From Chitinophagaceae bacterium (lineage in GTDB: Bacteria; Bacteroidota; Bacteroidia; Chitinophagales; Chitinophagaceae), in contig JADKJC010000013.1 of the NCBI GenBank assembly GCA_016722465.1, forward strand, positions 1,178,001-1,242,000: DNA of 64,000 bases, read 5' to 3'. Numbering within the stretch: the stretch's first letter is position 1; each line of letters starts with the position of its first letter. Below are positions 9,015 through 18,650 of the stretch, piece after piece. Below the pieces are notes generated by a model. That model had not been told where the DNA came from and did no database searches. It worked only from the letters and a program-made list of their open reading frames with translations. A program made the position numbers and the translations under genes.

Positions 9015-11068
9015 TACTTAATTTTTTTAAACACGATCTGCTCTGCTTCTTTCTTTACAATATAGGTATAAAAATCCCTGAGCGTCTGGTAATCCTTACC
9101 GGTGAAATTCGTCTTTTTTACGAGGAGCCGGCATTTCAGCTGTACCATACCGGCATCTGCTTTTATGATGTACTCAAACATACCCTCATCCTCATTCAGC
9201 ATGATGCGTTCAGACTTTGGCTGTTCATCAATTCTATATCCTTTCGGAATTTCCATGTTCAATATATACAGTTCATCCCTTGTATAAGGCAGTTCTACCG
9301 GATACATTCTTTCTGCTGCATAAAATGGATTCTTTTTAATTGCTTCTCCCATCAATGGATTGAAATAAACAATATCAGCCCCTTCAAACAGGTTAAGTTT
9401 GAAATCGTACTTTAAAACCACCGGTTCATCTGTGTATTGAAAAGAATCCACCCCAATATTTTCAGCGAGGATTTCTTCAGGGAGTGATTGTTTTAAACCT
9501 GCCGTATAACCAGCGAGACCGGATTTAGCGATTTGCTTTTTGCTGTTAAGCGATTCAAAAAAGCCCATGCTGTTTTTATAAGTGCCTGTCACTTCATTTT
9601 TTTCTTCATTAAAAATAAAAACATTCACCACACTGCTTTCTTTTAACGAATCGGGTTCAAAATAAACCGCCGCCGTATCGTTTGAAATTACCCGTGCATG
9701 ACCGTTGTAGCATTTTAACGGCAGTTTGCCAAAAGGCAAAAAAGGCGTTGCTGCATCCAGGTAATAATCTGTTGTGCCGATGGTTATTTTGCCGATCACA
9801 TAATTGAGCCTTTCCATCTGCGGATAGTCGGCTGAGTTACGGCCAACATCTGTTGTACTCAGCAATACGGGCAAGGCCCGTATCCCCCGGTGTTTCAATA
9901 GGGCGATCATCAGCAGGTTGATATCGCCAACCGTACCGCTTTTTTTCTTTACCACATCCTGCAGTGAGGTTTTAATGTACTTGTCGTAATGATTGGTACA
10001 GTTATAATTTGCCTGCACATGGTAATATATTTTTTTTGCTGCCTGCAACAAATCCTCATTCTCATTCTCTTTCAGCACCGGGTTTAATACCCTGTCAAGC
10101 CAGCCGTTTTCATCGTCGAGGTATTTACCAAAATCCTCCCGCCGCATCAACTCCTCGGTCACTTTTTTCCAGGTATTGGCTACATCGTGATAATTCTGCC
10201 CATCATAGGTTTTGTACAACTGAAAGCTGATCTTGTCGATAAAATTAACCGGCGATGAAATGAAATTTTCAATATTAAAGGCGGGCAGGTCCTTCATCAC
10301 CCAGCGACGACCGGTGGTTGGTGCTGATACTGAAAACGACTGGGCCTTGGTGTAAGCGGTTTCCGATGTTTCATTCCGTATAGAATAACTCTGGAATCCT
10401 TCGCTGCTTTTATCGATAAAATAACGGTGGTATCCCTGGAAAAAGGTCATGTAGCTCAGCATCCCGGGAATAACAACATTACATTCACTCCACAATACCG
10501 GGCAATCGGCACTTTGAAATTCCCACCCCGGAAGATTAAATGTAAAATCTGATTTGATGATGTAAGAGTATTCAATAATAGAACCCTCTTTAACAGCAGG
10601 CATGGTGAATTTTTTACTGAGATGGTTCTTATCCTTTTTTTCTTCAAAAATATCTTTTGTATTCAGCCTGGTTTCTTTTACTTCCCCGTTTTCCAGGTTA
10701 TAAGTAAAGCCGGCTAATTTATCAACGGTTTCTTTACTGTCATCATTTTGATACAATGAGAGCTCCAAAGTGGCAAGATCAAACCCTTTTTTATTAATGA
10801 TCTTTATTCTTTTGCTGCGTTTAAATACATAACTGAACCAACCGCTGCGATTACCTTCAAAAGACATATCGCCCTTATCAAATACCACAACTGCATTGGT
10901 AGCTGAATCTATTAACGGGGAGTTAATCGTAAAATCAGCAGCATTTACTTTACCAAAATTTATAGGTGCATCCTGTCCATAACTGTCGGCAAGAAATATA
11001 AAAAGCAGGGGCACTAAAATACTGCTGCGCAATAAGGCCATCTTACACTGGCATGGAATCACTCTCAT
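9014..11068 (-). CDS. DUF3857 / transglutaminase-like protein, active site lost
   Basis: A 684-residue secreted paralogue of the next gene upstream, with the same domain order: signal peptide, DUF3857, transglutaminase-like domain and C-terminal beta domain ending YIVKKEAEQIVFKKIK. The catalytic block reads SGTVGDINLLMIALL where active relatives have YGDCKALS, so Cys is replaced by Ile (near residue 380), and the histidine position reads RLNYVIG. The acidic residue survives in YYLDAA. It is therefore probably non-catalytic, perhaps binding a peptide or the outer membrane. The start may be ATG 11068 or ATG 11041 (MALLRSSILV), the latter giving a cleaner signal peptide. Eight bases separate it from the upstream gene. 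Confidence 0.85.
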   Translation of the reverse strand: MRVIPCQCKMALLRSSILVPLLFIFLADSYGQDAPINFGKVNAADFTINSPLIDSATNAVVVFDKGDMSFEGNRSGWFSYVFKRSKRIKIINKKGFDLATLELSLYQNDDSKETVDKLAGFTYNLENGEVKETRLNTKDIFEEKKDKNHLSKKFTMPAVKEGSIIEYSYIIKSDFTFNLPGWEFQSADCPVLWSECNVVIPGMLSYMTFFQGYHRYFIDKSSEGFQSYSIRNETSETAYTKAQSFSVSAPTTGRRWVMKDLPAFNIENFISSPVNFIDKISFQLYKTYDGQNYHDVANTWKKVTEELMRREDFGKYLDDENGWLDRVLNPVLKENENEDLLQAAKKIYYHVQANYNCTNHYDKYIKTSLQDVVKKKSGTVGDINLLMIALLKHRGIRALPVLLSTTDVGRNSADYPQMERLNYVIGKITIGTTDYYLDAATPFLPFGKLPLKCYNGHARVISNDTAAVYFEPDSLKESSVVNVFIFNEEKNEVTGTYKNSMGFFESLNSKKQIAKSGLAGYTAGLKQSLPEEILAENIGVDSFQYTDEPVVLKYDFKLNLFEGADIVYFNPLMGEAIKKNPFYAAERMYPVELPYTRDELYILNMEIPKGYRIDEQPKSERIMLNEDEGMFEYIIKADAGMVQLKCRLLVKKTNFTGKDYQTLRDFYTYIVKKEAEQIVFKKIK

Positions 11069-11076
11069 GAAGACGG

Positions 11077-13137
11077 TTACTTTATTTTTTTAAAAACGAT
11101 CTGTTCGGCTTCTTTCTTTACAATATAGGCGTAAAAATCCCTGAGCGACTGGTAATCTTCGTTGGTATAAGTAGCTCTTTTAAGTACCAGCCGGCAACGC
11201 ATCTGTATGCTTTCTTTACTGCCCGATATCAGGTATTCAAACATGCCTTCATTTTCATTGAACATGAGCCGAACCGATTTAGGTATTTCATCCACCACAT
11301 AACCTTTGGGTACATCCATCGTTAATGCATAGGTATCATCAAACGTATAAGGCATTTCAACCGGGTAAAATCGTTCTGCTGCAATAAAAGGATTTTTTTG
11401 GATCGCTTCTCCAAGCATCGGACTAAAGTAAACAATGTCTGCATCGCCAAAACCATTCAGCTTCATATCAAATTTTACCGACACCGGCTCATCCAGTTTT
11501 TTTAAAGAATCGATCACAAGATTACTGATATTCACATCTTCAGGATATGATTCCTGTATCTCCTTTTGGTAATCAGTGATGGTTGTTTTGGCAATTTTAT
11601 TACGCAGCCGCAACGACTGGTAGTAGGCCCTGTTTTCAACAAAAGAACCTTCAATACTTCCTTTGTCTGTATTCACAATAAATACCATGGTATTGCTGGC
11701 CTCATTGAGCGAATCCGGCATAAAATAAACAGGGGTGGCTTCTTTGTCTATTACCCTTGCATGACCATTATAAGCCTGCGAGGATAATTTATTAAACGCC
11801 AGCCTTGGTATAGCAGCATCCAGGTAATAAAGACGGTTATCGATATTAACCTGTGCAACAACATAATTAAATCTTTCCAGCAAAGGATAATATTCACTGG
11901 TAATACCATGGTCCCTGGTACTGAGAATAACAGGGTCTGCTGTAATTTTTTGATTTCGCAACATGGCGATCAGCAGCAGGTTAATATCTGCTACCGAGCC
12001 ACTCTTGTTTTTAAACACATCTTTCAGGCTGGTAGTGATATACCGGGAATTGTAGTCATTGCAGGTATAGTTGTCCCTTACATAATTGTATATCTTCCTT
12101 GCTTTTTCTTCCGGCTGTGTAATACCTTTTACAATGCCTTCCACTTCATCATCCATCCAGTTATTGGCCCGGTTTATCGGAAGACCAAAACCTTCATTGA
12201 GCAGCATGTCTTCGCTAACTTTTTGCCAGGTATTCATCACCGTCCTTGGGTAGCTGTTGGGGAAAGCAATTTCTTTCAATTGAAATTCAACTTTGGCAAC
12301 AGAATTACGAATGGTTGTGGTAAAAGCTTCTTCTTTTAAGGGGGGTATATTCCTGATTACCCAGGTATGGTAATCGACAGAGCCGGGAATGCTGAAATTA
12401 TTAACTTCTGTTCTTCCTCCTGTACTAAAGGTATTACCATTTGCCTGTGTACGTTCAGAAAAAGAAAATGAGGTAACCGTACTTTCTGTTTTATTGACAA
12501 AGAAAGGCTGGTACCCCTGCGATAAAATCACAAACTTGTAAAACTCCGGAATCGCCGCTTCATACTGGCTCCACAACACCGGGTATTCTCCCTGGAAGGT
12601 CCATGGTTGCAGGTTAAAAAAGAAATCTGATTTTACTTCGTAGCTGTATTCTATGATACTGCCTTCCTTTAATGCCGGGAAAGTAAATTTTTTATAAATC
12701 CAGTTCTTGCTGTGCTTTTCTGTAAAAACTGCCGACTTCTCCACCTTTGTAGGTACAACTTTGCCATTCTCAAGGTTGTAGGTAAAAGCATCAAGATCTT
12801 CCAGCCTTTCTGCTTTGTTATCATCGCTTACAAATAAGGGGATAACAATTGTCGCCGCTTCAAACCCATTTTTATTGATGAGTTTGATCCGTTCCTTTCT
12901 TTTATAAAGCAGGGAAAAGGTGAGTTCAGTAGTATTGGCAACAAATTCTGATTTACCAAGACTGGCCACCACCACCGCATTGGTGCTTGAATCGATCAGT
13001 GGTGACTGAACATCAAAATCCTGCACCGTTACCTTTCCGAATTTTATCGGTAATTTGTCCTGGGCTGTAACATTAAATTGAAATAACAAACTGAATAAGG
13101 ATACACTAAGGAGTTTCAGGGAGCGTTTCATAAGCAA
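11077..13137 (-). CDS. DUF3857 / transglutaminase-like protein, active site lost
   Basis: The first gene of the operon, 686 residues, with signal peptide MKRSLKLLSVSLFSLLFQFN and cleavage near VTAQD. It is closely related to the following gene: identical C-terminal stretch, same DUF3857 plus transglutaminase-like architecture. The catalytic block is SGSVADINLLLIAML, with no cysteine, and the histidine position is RFNYVVA; YYLDAA is kept. The two dead paralogues are far more alike than either is to the active third member, which suggests a recent duplication after loss of activity. Two in-frame ATGs (13137 and 13131) are possible starts. The operon is divergent from queG, with a 64-bp gap. Confidence 0.85.
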   Translation of the reverse strand: MLMKRSLKLLSVSLFSLLFQFNVTAQDKLPIKFGKVTVQDFDVQSPLIDSSTNAVVVASLGKSEFVANTTELTFSLLYKRKERIKLINKNGFEAATIVIPLFVSDDNKAERLEDLDAFTYNLENGKVVPTKVEKSAVFTEKHSKNWIYKKFTFPALKEGSIIEYSYEVKSDFFFNLQPWTFQGEYPVLWSQYEAAIPEFYKFVILSQGYQPFFVNKTESTVTSFSFSERTQANGNTFSTGGRTEVNNFSIPGSVDYHTWVIRNIPPLKEEAFTTTIRNSVAKVEFQLKEIAFPNSYPRTVMNTWQKVSEDMLLNEGFGLPINRANNWMDDEVEGIVKGITQPEEKARKIYNYVRDNYTCNDYNSRYITTSLKDVFKNKSGSVADINLLLIAMLRNQKITADPVILSTRDHGITSEYYPLLERFNYVVAQVNIDNRLYYLDAAIPRLAFNKLSSQAYNGHARVIDKEATPVYFMPDSLNEASNTMVFIVNTDKGSIEGSFVENRAYYQSLRLRNKIAKTTITDYQKEIQESYPEDVNISNLVIDSLKKLDEPVSVKFDMKLNGFGDADIVYFSPMLGEAIQKNPFIAAERFYPVEMPYTFDDTYALTMDVPKGYVVDEIPKSVRLMFNENEGMFEYLISGSKESIQMRCRLVLKRATYTNEDYQSLRDFYAYIVKKEAEQIVFKKIK

Positions 13138-13201
13138 TTGTGGTTAAAGGTTAATTTGCGCCCATAAATATAGCTGTAAAAAATCACCCGGTAAAATTTA
13201 G

Positions 13202-14131
13202 ATGTTATCAATAACCAACCATACCAGCATCATAAAAAAACTGGCAGCGCAACTTGGCTTTGATTATTGCGGCATCGCCAAAGCAGTGAAATTAGATGAA
13301 GATGCAAGGCGGCTGGAGCAATGGCTCAACAAAGTAATGCATGGCAGTATGCAGTACATGGAAAATCATTTTGACCTGCGGACCGATCCTTCCCAACTCG
13401 TTCCCGGAGCCCAATCCGTTATTACCTTGCTGATGAATTATTATCCTGAACACCAGCAGCAGGCCAAGGCACCCAAAATTGCCAAATATGCCTATGGTAA
13501 AGATTACCACAAAGTGATCAGGGACAAATTAACAACACTCATGGGGCTGATAAAAGAACAGGTGGGTGAAATCAATGGCCGTGGCTTTGTAGACAGTGCG
13601 CCTGTACTGGAAAGAACATGGGCACAAAAAAGTGGCCTGGGATGGATCGGCAAAAATGGTAACCTGATAAACAATAAGAGTGGCAGTTATTTTTTTATTG
13701 CCACCCTTATTGCAGACATAGAGCTGGATTACGATAACCCTAATACCAGAGATTACTGCGGCTCCTGCACCCGTTGTATCGACAGTTGCCCAACTGAAGC
13801 GATACTACCCAACAAAGTAGTGGATGGAAGCAGGTGCATCAGCTATTTTACCATTGAATTAAAAGAGGCATTGATCCCGGATGGTATGAAAAATAAATTT
13901 GACCACTGGATGTTTGGCTGCGATGTATGCCAGGATGTTTGCCCATGGAACCGCTTTAGCCAGCCAACCAATGAAACTGAGTTTACGCCGCTGCCCCAAA
14001 TATTAAATTTCACCAGTAACGATTGGGAAGAACTGACAGAAGAAAGTTTTAAATTCATTTTCAAAAACTCCCCTTTAAAACGCAGTAAGTTTGCAGGCAT
14101 CAAACGCAACCTCCAGTTCATACAACGCTGA
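13202..14131 (+). CDS. queG: epoxyqueuosine reductase QueG
   Basis: QueG carries out the last step of queuosine synthesis in tRNA (GUN anticodons), reducing epoxyqueuosine with cobalamin and two 4Fe-4S clusters in the cytoplasm. The 309-residue protein has the ferredoxin-like cluster motif [16 protein letters not shown] (about residues 186-201), the [11 protein letters not shown] segment, and the second motif [13 protein letters not shown] (about 239-251). The N-terminal B12-binding half includes [15 protein letters not shown]. The C-terminus stops soon after the second cluster motif, the short form lacking the HEAT-like extension of some relatives. The gene stands alone; its stop abuts a convergent gene. 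Confidence 0.95.
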   Translation: MLSITNHTSIIKKLAAQLGFDYCGIAKAVKLDEDARRLEQWLNKVMHGSMQYMENHFDLRTDPSQLVPGAQSVITLLMNYYPEHQQQAKAPKIAKYAYGKDYHKVIRDKLTTLMGLIKEQVGEINGRGFVDSAPVLERTWAQKSGLGWIGKNGNLINNKSGSYFFIATLIADIELDYDNPNTRDYCGSCTRCIDSCPTEAILPNKVVDGSRCISYFTIELKEALIPDGMKNKFDHWMFGCDVCQDVCPWNRFSQPTNETEFTPLPQILNFTSNDWEELTEESFKFIFKNSPLKRSKFAGIKRNLQFIQR

Positions 14132-14716
14132 TTAAAACACCAGGCCCAGTTTTAACCATATACGATTGAATTCATACCCTTCTTTTATTGGAATATTTTC
14201 CACATGGTTTACTACCGGGTTCCACACATTATTGTCAACCAGCTGTGTTATTTTTTTCTGGCTGTACCCAATGCCGATTACAACAGCGTCTTTTTTTAAC
14301 GGGATATAATAATCAATCCCCATTGCCAATAAACGACCTGCTTTAAACACCCCTGTTTTTGAGGGTTGTGTTTGATTGGTATTGCCATAAGGAATATGAA
14401 TACCCCCATTTGCAAACACCTGCAGAATTCTCCCGGTACCCGGCAGGTTATACCGGGCTTCTAAAAATAAGGGTACGGATCTATGATAATAATAATCGAA
14501 ACCTGCACCAATGCCGGTGAATAATTTACCAACCTGTAACCCATTTACAGAATGAAAAGCTGCCGAAACAGCAGATGCTCCATTCAGCAACTGAACACTG
14601 TTGAAAGAATGAAACCGGCATTGATGTTTACTACTGGCAACAGCCTGTGCATACAGGTTTAACTGAACCACAGCGGCTATTATTATCAACACAATAATTT
14701 TATGGCTATACTTCAT
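14132..14716 (-). CDS. small outer-membrane beta-barrel-like protein
   Basis: A 194-residue protein starting at ATG 14716 (MKYSHKIIVLIIIAAVVQ), with a signal peptide ending near LYAQA. Alternating hydrophobic strands (GLQVGKLFTGIGAGFDYYY, VPLFLEARYNL, VVIGIGYSQKKI) and a terminal WLKLGLVF ending in Phe are typical of small outer-membrane barrels. No specific family is recognised. It is the last gene of the ECF sigma factor operon, starting 2 bp after the stop of the LVIVD lipoprotein gene. Confidence 0.65.
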   Translation of the reverse strand: MKYSHKIIVLIIIAAVVQLNLYAQAVASSKHQCRFHSFNSVQLLNGASAVSAAFHSVNGLQVGKLFTGIGAGFDYYYHRSVPLFLEARYNLPGTGRILQVFANGGIHIPYGNTNQTQPSKTGVFKAGRLLAMGIDYYIPLKKDAVVIGIGYSQKKITQLVDNNVWNPVVNHVENIPIKEGYEFNRIWLKLGLVF

Positions 14717-14718
14717 GA

Positions 14719-16011
14719 TCAATTATTGGTAGTAATGGTACTGAGCTTCCTGATATTATTGATATTGCTGTAATCGTACTGGCTGATGCCTTCTTTTGAT
14801 ACAACAATGGCAATGCCATTATAAGCGATCACATCAAAAGGATTGATATTGCTGATGGTAGTGATCAATGCGATATTCATAACATCTGTTGCATCATACA
14901 CTTTTAAACCACCCGTACCATCACAAATAAACAAATGATTATCATCCAGGCTGAGCCCCTGCGGTGCTTCCATATCATACACTTTCAGCAATGTTGGTTG
15001 TGAGATGTTATTGATATCAATAATATCCAGTTCATTGCGCTGCAGCGTTGAAGGCCCCCAGCAAAGCGACGCATCCGTATTAGCCCTGAGTGTTACAAAA
15101 GCATAATGATCATTTGCTATTACGGGGTCGTCAAAACAAGCGTGCGAAAAAGAACCCAATGCAACAGGCGCTGCCGGGTTATCAATACTAAAAATAAACA
15201 TACCGGTTTTTGAACCTATAAAGAGTTTATCTTTTACCGGATAAATGGTTTCAATATTCCAACCCACTCCCGTGGTATTTGCAACTAAAGGATCAGCCGG
15301 ATCAGTGATATTAAAAGACGTTAGCGTGGATTGCCCAACCGTATACAAATAATTACCCACCACGGTAAACCTTGCCATTGAACCGCCAATTCCGGTGGCT
15401 CCACCAGAGGAGGATGCACTATTGGCCGGTGATTGTCCTGCTGAACCATCTGCCCATTCACCTGACATCACAAAACTTTTATTCCTGCTGATTTCTGTTG
15501 TTGAAGTTGCTTCATGCTTTATCCAGTCAACAACATAGCGGCTGCTATCCGGCACAAAATTTCCTGTATACAGCCGCTCAGGAAATATATTGTACGATAC
15601 TTTTTTGAGCCTTGCATTGTGCATATCAGAAATATCTATCGTAACCATATCGGTAAAAATATCTGCATACAGCATGTTGTTTTTTGCCCCAATGTCCACA
15701 TTACCCGGAATATTGATAAAAGCAATGTTTTGTGGAGCTGCAGGATTGGTATTGTCAATTACATGCACCCCTTTATTTACTTCGTTTACTAAAATGTAAT
15801 TGCCGTAAAGTACCATCTTGCCGGTTTGCTGAAGCGCCTTTGGCTGGTTGCTTTTTATATTCTGCAGTACAATTGCCTTACTTTGATAAACAGGTTCAAA
15901 TGAAGTATAGGTTGCAATCACTTTATCTTTTATACAACCCTGCATGATCAATAAACAGGAACTAAAGAAGATCAGGGATCCGTAATGGATGGTCTTTTTC
16001 ATAACACTCAT
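14719..16011 (-). CDS. LVIVD-repeat lipoprotein
   Basis: A 430-residue predicted lipoprotein: lipobox-like LLIMQGC near residue 26 after a hydrophobic stretch. The body is a series of LVIVD-type beta-propeller repeats, seen as GVHVIDNTNPAAPQNIA, LTSFNITDPADPLVA, MFIFSIDNPAAPVALG, LDIIDINNISQPTLLK and LKVYDATDVMNIALI. A serine/glycine-rich insertion (SANSASSSGGATGIGG) sits near the middle. LVIVD proteins are surface or periplasmic propellers of unclear function in Bacteroidota. Its position behind an ECF sigma factor and its membrane partner suggests an envelope role. Confidence 0.8.
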   Translation of the reverse strand: MSVMKKTIHYGSLIFFSSCLLIMQGCIKDKVIATYTSFEPVYQSKAIVLQNIKSNQPKALQQTGKMVLYGNYILVNEVNKGVHVIDNTNPAAPQNIAFINIPGNVDIGAKNNMLYADIFTDMVTIDISDMHNARLKKVSYNIFPERLYTGNFVPDSSRYVVDWIKHEATSTTEISRNKSFVMSGEWADGSAGQSPANSASSSGGATGIGGSMARFTVVGNYLYTVGQSTLTSFNITDPADPLVANTTGVGWNIETIYPVKDKLFIGSKTGMFIFSIDNPAAPVALGSFSHACFDDPVIANDHYAFVTLRANTDASLCWGPSTLQRNELDIIDINNISQPTLLKVYDMEAPQGLSLDDNHLFICDGTGGLKVYDATDVMNIALITTISNINPFDVIAYNGIAIVVSKEGISQYDYSNINNIRKLSTITTNN

Positions 16012-16068
16012 TTTGGTGGTTTAATGATACTGACAAACACTGTTCTTTAATGGTTGCAGTTGCTGATT

Positions 16069-17502
16069 TTATTTTGTCAGGTTTTTTTGTAACCTGATTC
16101 CGAAAAACCGATAATGCGATGTTGCATACATTCCGGAAGACGCAAGCGGCGTAGCACTATAGTAAAATTCGGGGCCAATACAAAAAGGCGTTTTACCAGT
16201 TGGGTTCAGGTTGATCAATGCAGCAGCAGATAACCCAACAATGGTTTTATTAAACACTGACCTGTCTGAATAATACATACCTGCCACCGTATTAAAATTA
16301 AGCGCATTGGAATTGAACATTCGGGATATGACAACACCGGCATCTAACGTCACTTCATTTTTACCAAGGTTGAAAATCCTGGTTGAAAAGCCAACAGGTA
16401 AAGAAATAAGATGATAACGATTGTTATACGATTTAATGCTGCCCTGGCTAAACAGTACATCCCGGGTTTGGGCTGATGAGGCATAAATCCTTTCCCCTGT
16501 GTTGATGAAAGTGGTTATTAACTGGTATTGCAAACCGGCCGTTATTTTACTCCGGGCAGATACATTTCGAAACAGCTTTACACCTGCAGAAAAGGCAATA
16601 CCGGTCCTTGTAGAAGATGGCAGAGAGATATTTCCAGAGCTGCCAGGATTACTTCCCGGAATATTTCCGGCATTACCATAGTTATCGGCGGCAAGGCTCT
16701 TATTGGCATATCCATTACCGGTTGCTGATCCACCTGCAGAAAATACCAACGCAAGCCCCCAGTTTTTTTTGTTTATTGTCTTCATTGGGTTTTTATCAAC
16801 TGCAACTTTTTTGTTATTTATTTCGATACACTCTTTTTCACCAGGTGCAATGGCAGCAGCTATAACTGGTGCAGTTACTTCATTTTTACCAGGCGCTGTC
16901 ACCAAAACTGTTGCCTGCTTTTCAGGAATACCATTATCCTGTTCGTTTTTAAGTTCGATGACAGGATCTGCTGAAATTATGGCCCCTTGTTTTTTCACCT
17001 CAACAATATCTGCAGCAGCAGTATTTTCTTCATCCGGCGCTGCCATGGTTACATTTGACCCAACCCTTCCTTTCGCTTTTAGTTTAACAGTACCAACCGG
17101 GCTGACAGTATTTTTATTTACTAAATTATTTTGCTTAACAGCAGTTTCAGCGGTAGTATTATCTGTAATTATTTTTTCCTGCGCTGATAGTTGATTGTTT
17201 GGCTCAGGTTGCAATTGTTCAGTTGGTTTTGTATGGGTACCCAAAACCTGCTCAACCCTGGCAGCGCCTGGCTGTTCTTTTAAAGAAACAGCTGTTTTAT
17301 GATTAAATAAGCTGGATGTATCAGTAAGCAACAGTCCTCCTGTAAGGAGCAGGCAAAGCAAAAAGAAAAAAGCGAATCTTCTTTTGCGTTCCTTGCTCTT
17401 AGCAACCACTATCTGTATTTTTTGCCACACCTCATCTGCCGGTTGCAACTGCAGCACCTCCATCTTTTGCTGCAGCTTTTTTTCAAATTCATTTTCCTGC
17501 AT
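16069..17502 (-). CDS. membrane-anchored ECF partner protein with a C-terminal barrel-like domain
   Basis: A 477-residue protein with an unusual layout. Residues 1-40 are cytoplasmic-like, helical and charged (EFEKKLQQKMEVLQLQPADEVWQKIQ), as in anti-sigma factors. One transmembrane segment follows (FAFFFLLCLLLTGGLLL, about 43-60). Then comes a long low-complexity Lys/Ala/Val/Pro-rich linker, and from about residue 250 a beta-rich domain that looks like an outer-membrane barrel (GIAFSAGVKLFRN, KITAGLQYQLITTF, ending HYRFFGIRLQKNLTK). The start overlaps the ECF sigma gene by 14 bp, the usual placement for an anti-sigma factor. No zinc-binding anti-sigma motif is visible. Role as sigma regulator is inferred. 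Confidence 0.65.
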   Translation of the reverse strand: MQENEFEKKLQQKMEVLQLQPADEVWQKIQIVVAKSKERKRRFAFFFLLCLLLTGGLLLTDTSSLFNHKTAVSLKEQPGAARVEQVLGTHTKPTEQLQPEPNNQLSAQEKIITDNTTAETAVKQNNLVNKNTVSPVGTVKLKAKGRVGSNVTMAAPDEENTAAADIVEVKKQGAIISADPVIELKNEQDNGIPEKQATVLVTAPGKNEVTAPVIAAAIAPGEKECIEINNKKVAVDKNPMKTINKKNWGLALVFSAGGSATGNGYANKSLAADNYGNAGNIPGSNPGSSGNISLPSSTRTGIAFSAGVKLFRNVSARSKITAGLQYQLITTFINTGERIYASSAQTRDVLFSQGSIKSYNNRYHLISLPVGFSTRIFNLGKNEVTLDAGVVISRMFNSNALNFNTVAGMYYSDRSVFNKTIVGLSAAALINLNPTGKTPFCIGPEFYYSATPLASSGMYATSHYRFFGIRLQKNLTK

Positions 17503-18067
17503 AACGCTGTTGTTTAGATGATGAATATTTTCCTATCCATTCCATCAGTAAATATCTTGCTCTTGCATACTGGGATTTGGAAGTGCCGTCGCTGATGCCC
17601 AGCAACTGCCCAATCTCCACATGGGTATACCCTTCTATCGCATACAAATTAAAAATTGTCTGGAATCCTGTTGGCAACTGCCGTATCAGTTCGGCCAGTT
17701 CCTTTGCATCCAGGTTTACCTGGGGATTAAGATCCGTTACCGGGTGCAGGGGTGTGTCTGTAAAAACCATTTCGGCCCTGTATTTCTTATTCTTCTTTAA
17801 ATAATTGAGTGCGGTGTTCACCATGATCCGCCGGATCCATGCCCCCAGTTCGCCGGTTGAATTGTAATCATTGATATGTAGAAATACTTTTACAAAACCT
17901 TCCTGCATCACATCTTCTGCATCATGCAACGATTTGGTATAGCGATAGCAAACACCCAGCATTAAAGGTGCGTAATGCCTGTATAATTGCTCCTGAGCAA
18001 GCGGCTTTTGCCTGATGCAATCTTTTACCAGTTGTCGTTGGTCCATCGTACTATTTGAAGCTGACAA
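17489..18067 (-). CDS. ECF RNA polymerase sigma factor
   Basis: A 192-residue sigma-70-family factor of the extracytoplasmic type. Region 2 is seen as YRHYAPLMLGVCYRYTKS, DAEDVMQEGFVKVF (about residues 26-62) and the -10-binding WIRRIMVNTALNYLKKN; region 4 as LPTGFQTIFNLYAIEGYTHVEIGQLLGISDGTSKSQYARAR in sequence (about 128-170), with a helix-turn-helix. The start could be 18067 or the ATG at 18043 (MDQRQLV). It heads an operon with the membrane-anchored barrel-like protein (14-bp overlap), the LVIVD lipoprotein and a small barrel protein, so these are likely its regulator and part of its regulon. Confidence 0.92.
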   Translation of the reverse strand: MSASNSTMDQRQLVKDCIRQKPLAQEQLYRHYAPLMLGVCYRYTKSLHDAEDVMQEGFVKVFLHINDYNSTGELGAWIRRIMVNTALNYLKKNKKYRAEMVFTDTPLHPVTDLNPQVNLDAKELAELIRQLPTGFQTIFNLYAIEGYTHVEIGQLLGISDGTSKSQYARARYLLMEWIGKYSSSKQQRYAGK

Positions 18068-18118
18068 TCTTTTAAAGATAACAGTTGCACCCGGTAAAAA
18101 AAAGAAAGCTGAAGTAAA

Positions 18119-18649
18119 TCACTTGCTGGTTTCAATAAATAGCTTGAGGTTATTCAATGCCGTTTCATAACCGGGGCCGGTTAGTTTGTCAATAAAAATG
18201 GCATAGAATTTTTCCCAGGGATACCAATGAAGATGAGTGGTGGATATCCAGTCAACCTGCACCTGTGAAGAGCCAGGCACTGCCGAAAAACGCACCATGT
18301 TACTGATATCATTCTCGCCTTTGGCTGTTAAAGTAAAACGAATGGATGCAGTATCTGTTTCAGTAATAACAAGATGGACTGTTTTGTTATGATAGTTAAT
18401 GTTACAACTGGCATTTTTTCCTTTGGTAATATTGGTAAAATTTACAGTTGCTGAATCTGTAGTAAATACAGGATGCCAGTTCTTCCAGTTGCGGAGGTCG
18501 GCAAACTGGTTGTAAACCTCCCCTGTGGTTGTTTCATTGATCACCACTGTTCTTGAAACTCTCGGACTGGCAGGTATCAATAACGAAAGCAATGTTATAA
18601 ATACAAACAAGCCGGTCGCTCCCACTAAAAATGCTTTTATCCAGCGCAT
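18119..18649 (-). CDS. SRPBCC-family protein with an N-terminal membrane anchor
   Basis: A 176-residue protein with an N-terminal hydrophobic segment (KAFLVGATGLFVFITLLSLLIP) and a START-like/polyketide-cyclase domain: VSRTVVINETTTGEVYNQFADLRNWKNWHPVF is the typical opening strand and helix, and the last helix is YETALNNLKLFIE. Members bind lipids or other hydrophobic ligands. It starts 1 bp after the stop of the ABC-2 permease gene and is surely co-transcribed with it. No ligand can be predicted. Confidence 0.8.
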   Translation of the reverse strand: MRWIKAFLVGATGLFVFITLLSLLIPASPRVSRTVVINETTTGEVYNQFADLRNWKNWHPVFTTDSATVNFTNITKGKNASCNINYHNKTVHLVITETDTASIRFTLTAKGENDISNMVRFSAVPGSSQVQVDWISTTHLHWYPWEKFYAIFIDKLTGPGYETALNNLKLFIETSK

Positions 18650-18650
18650 A

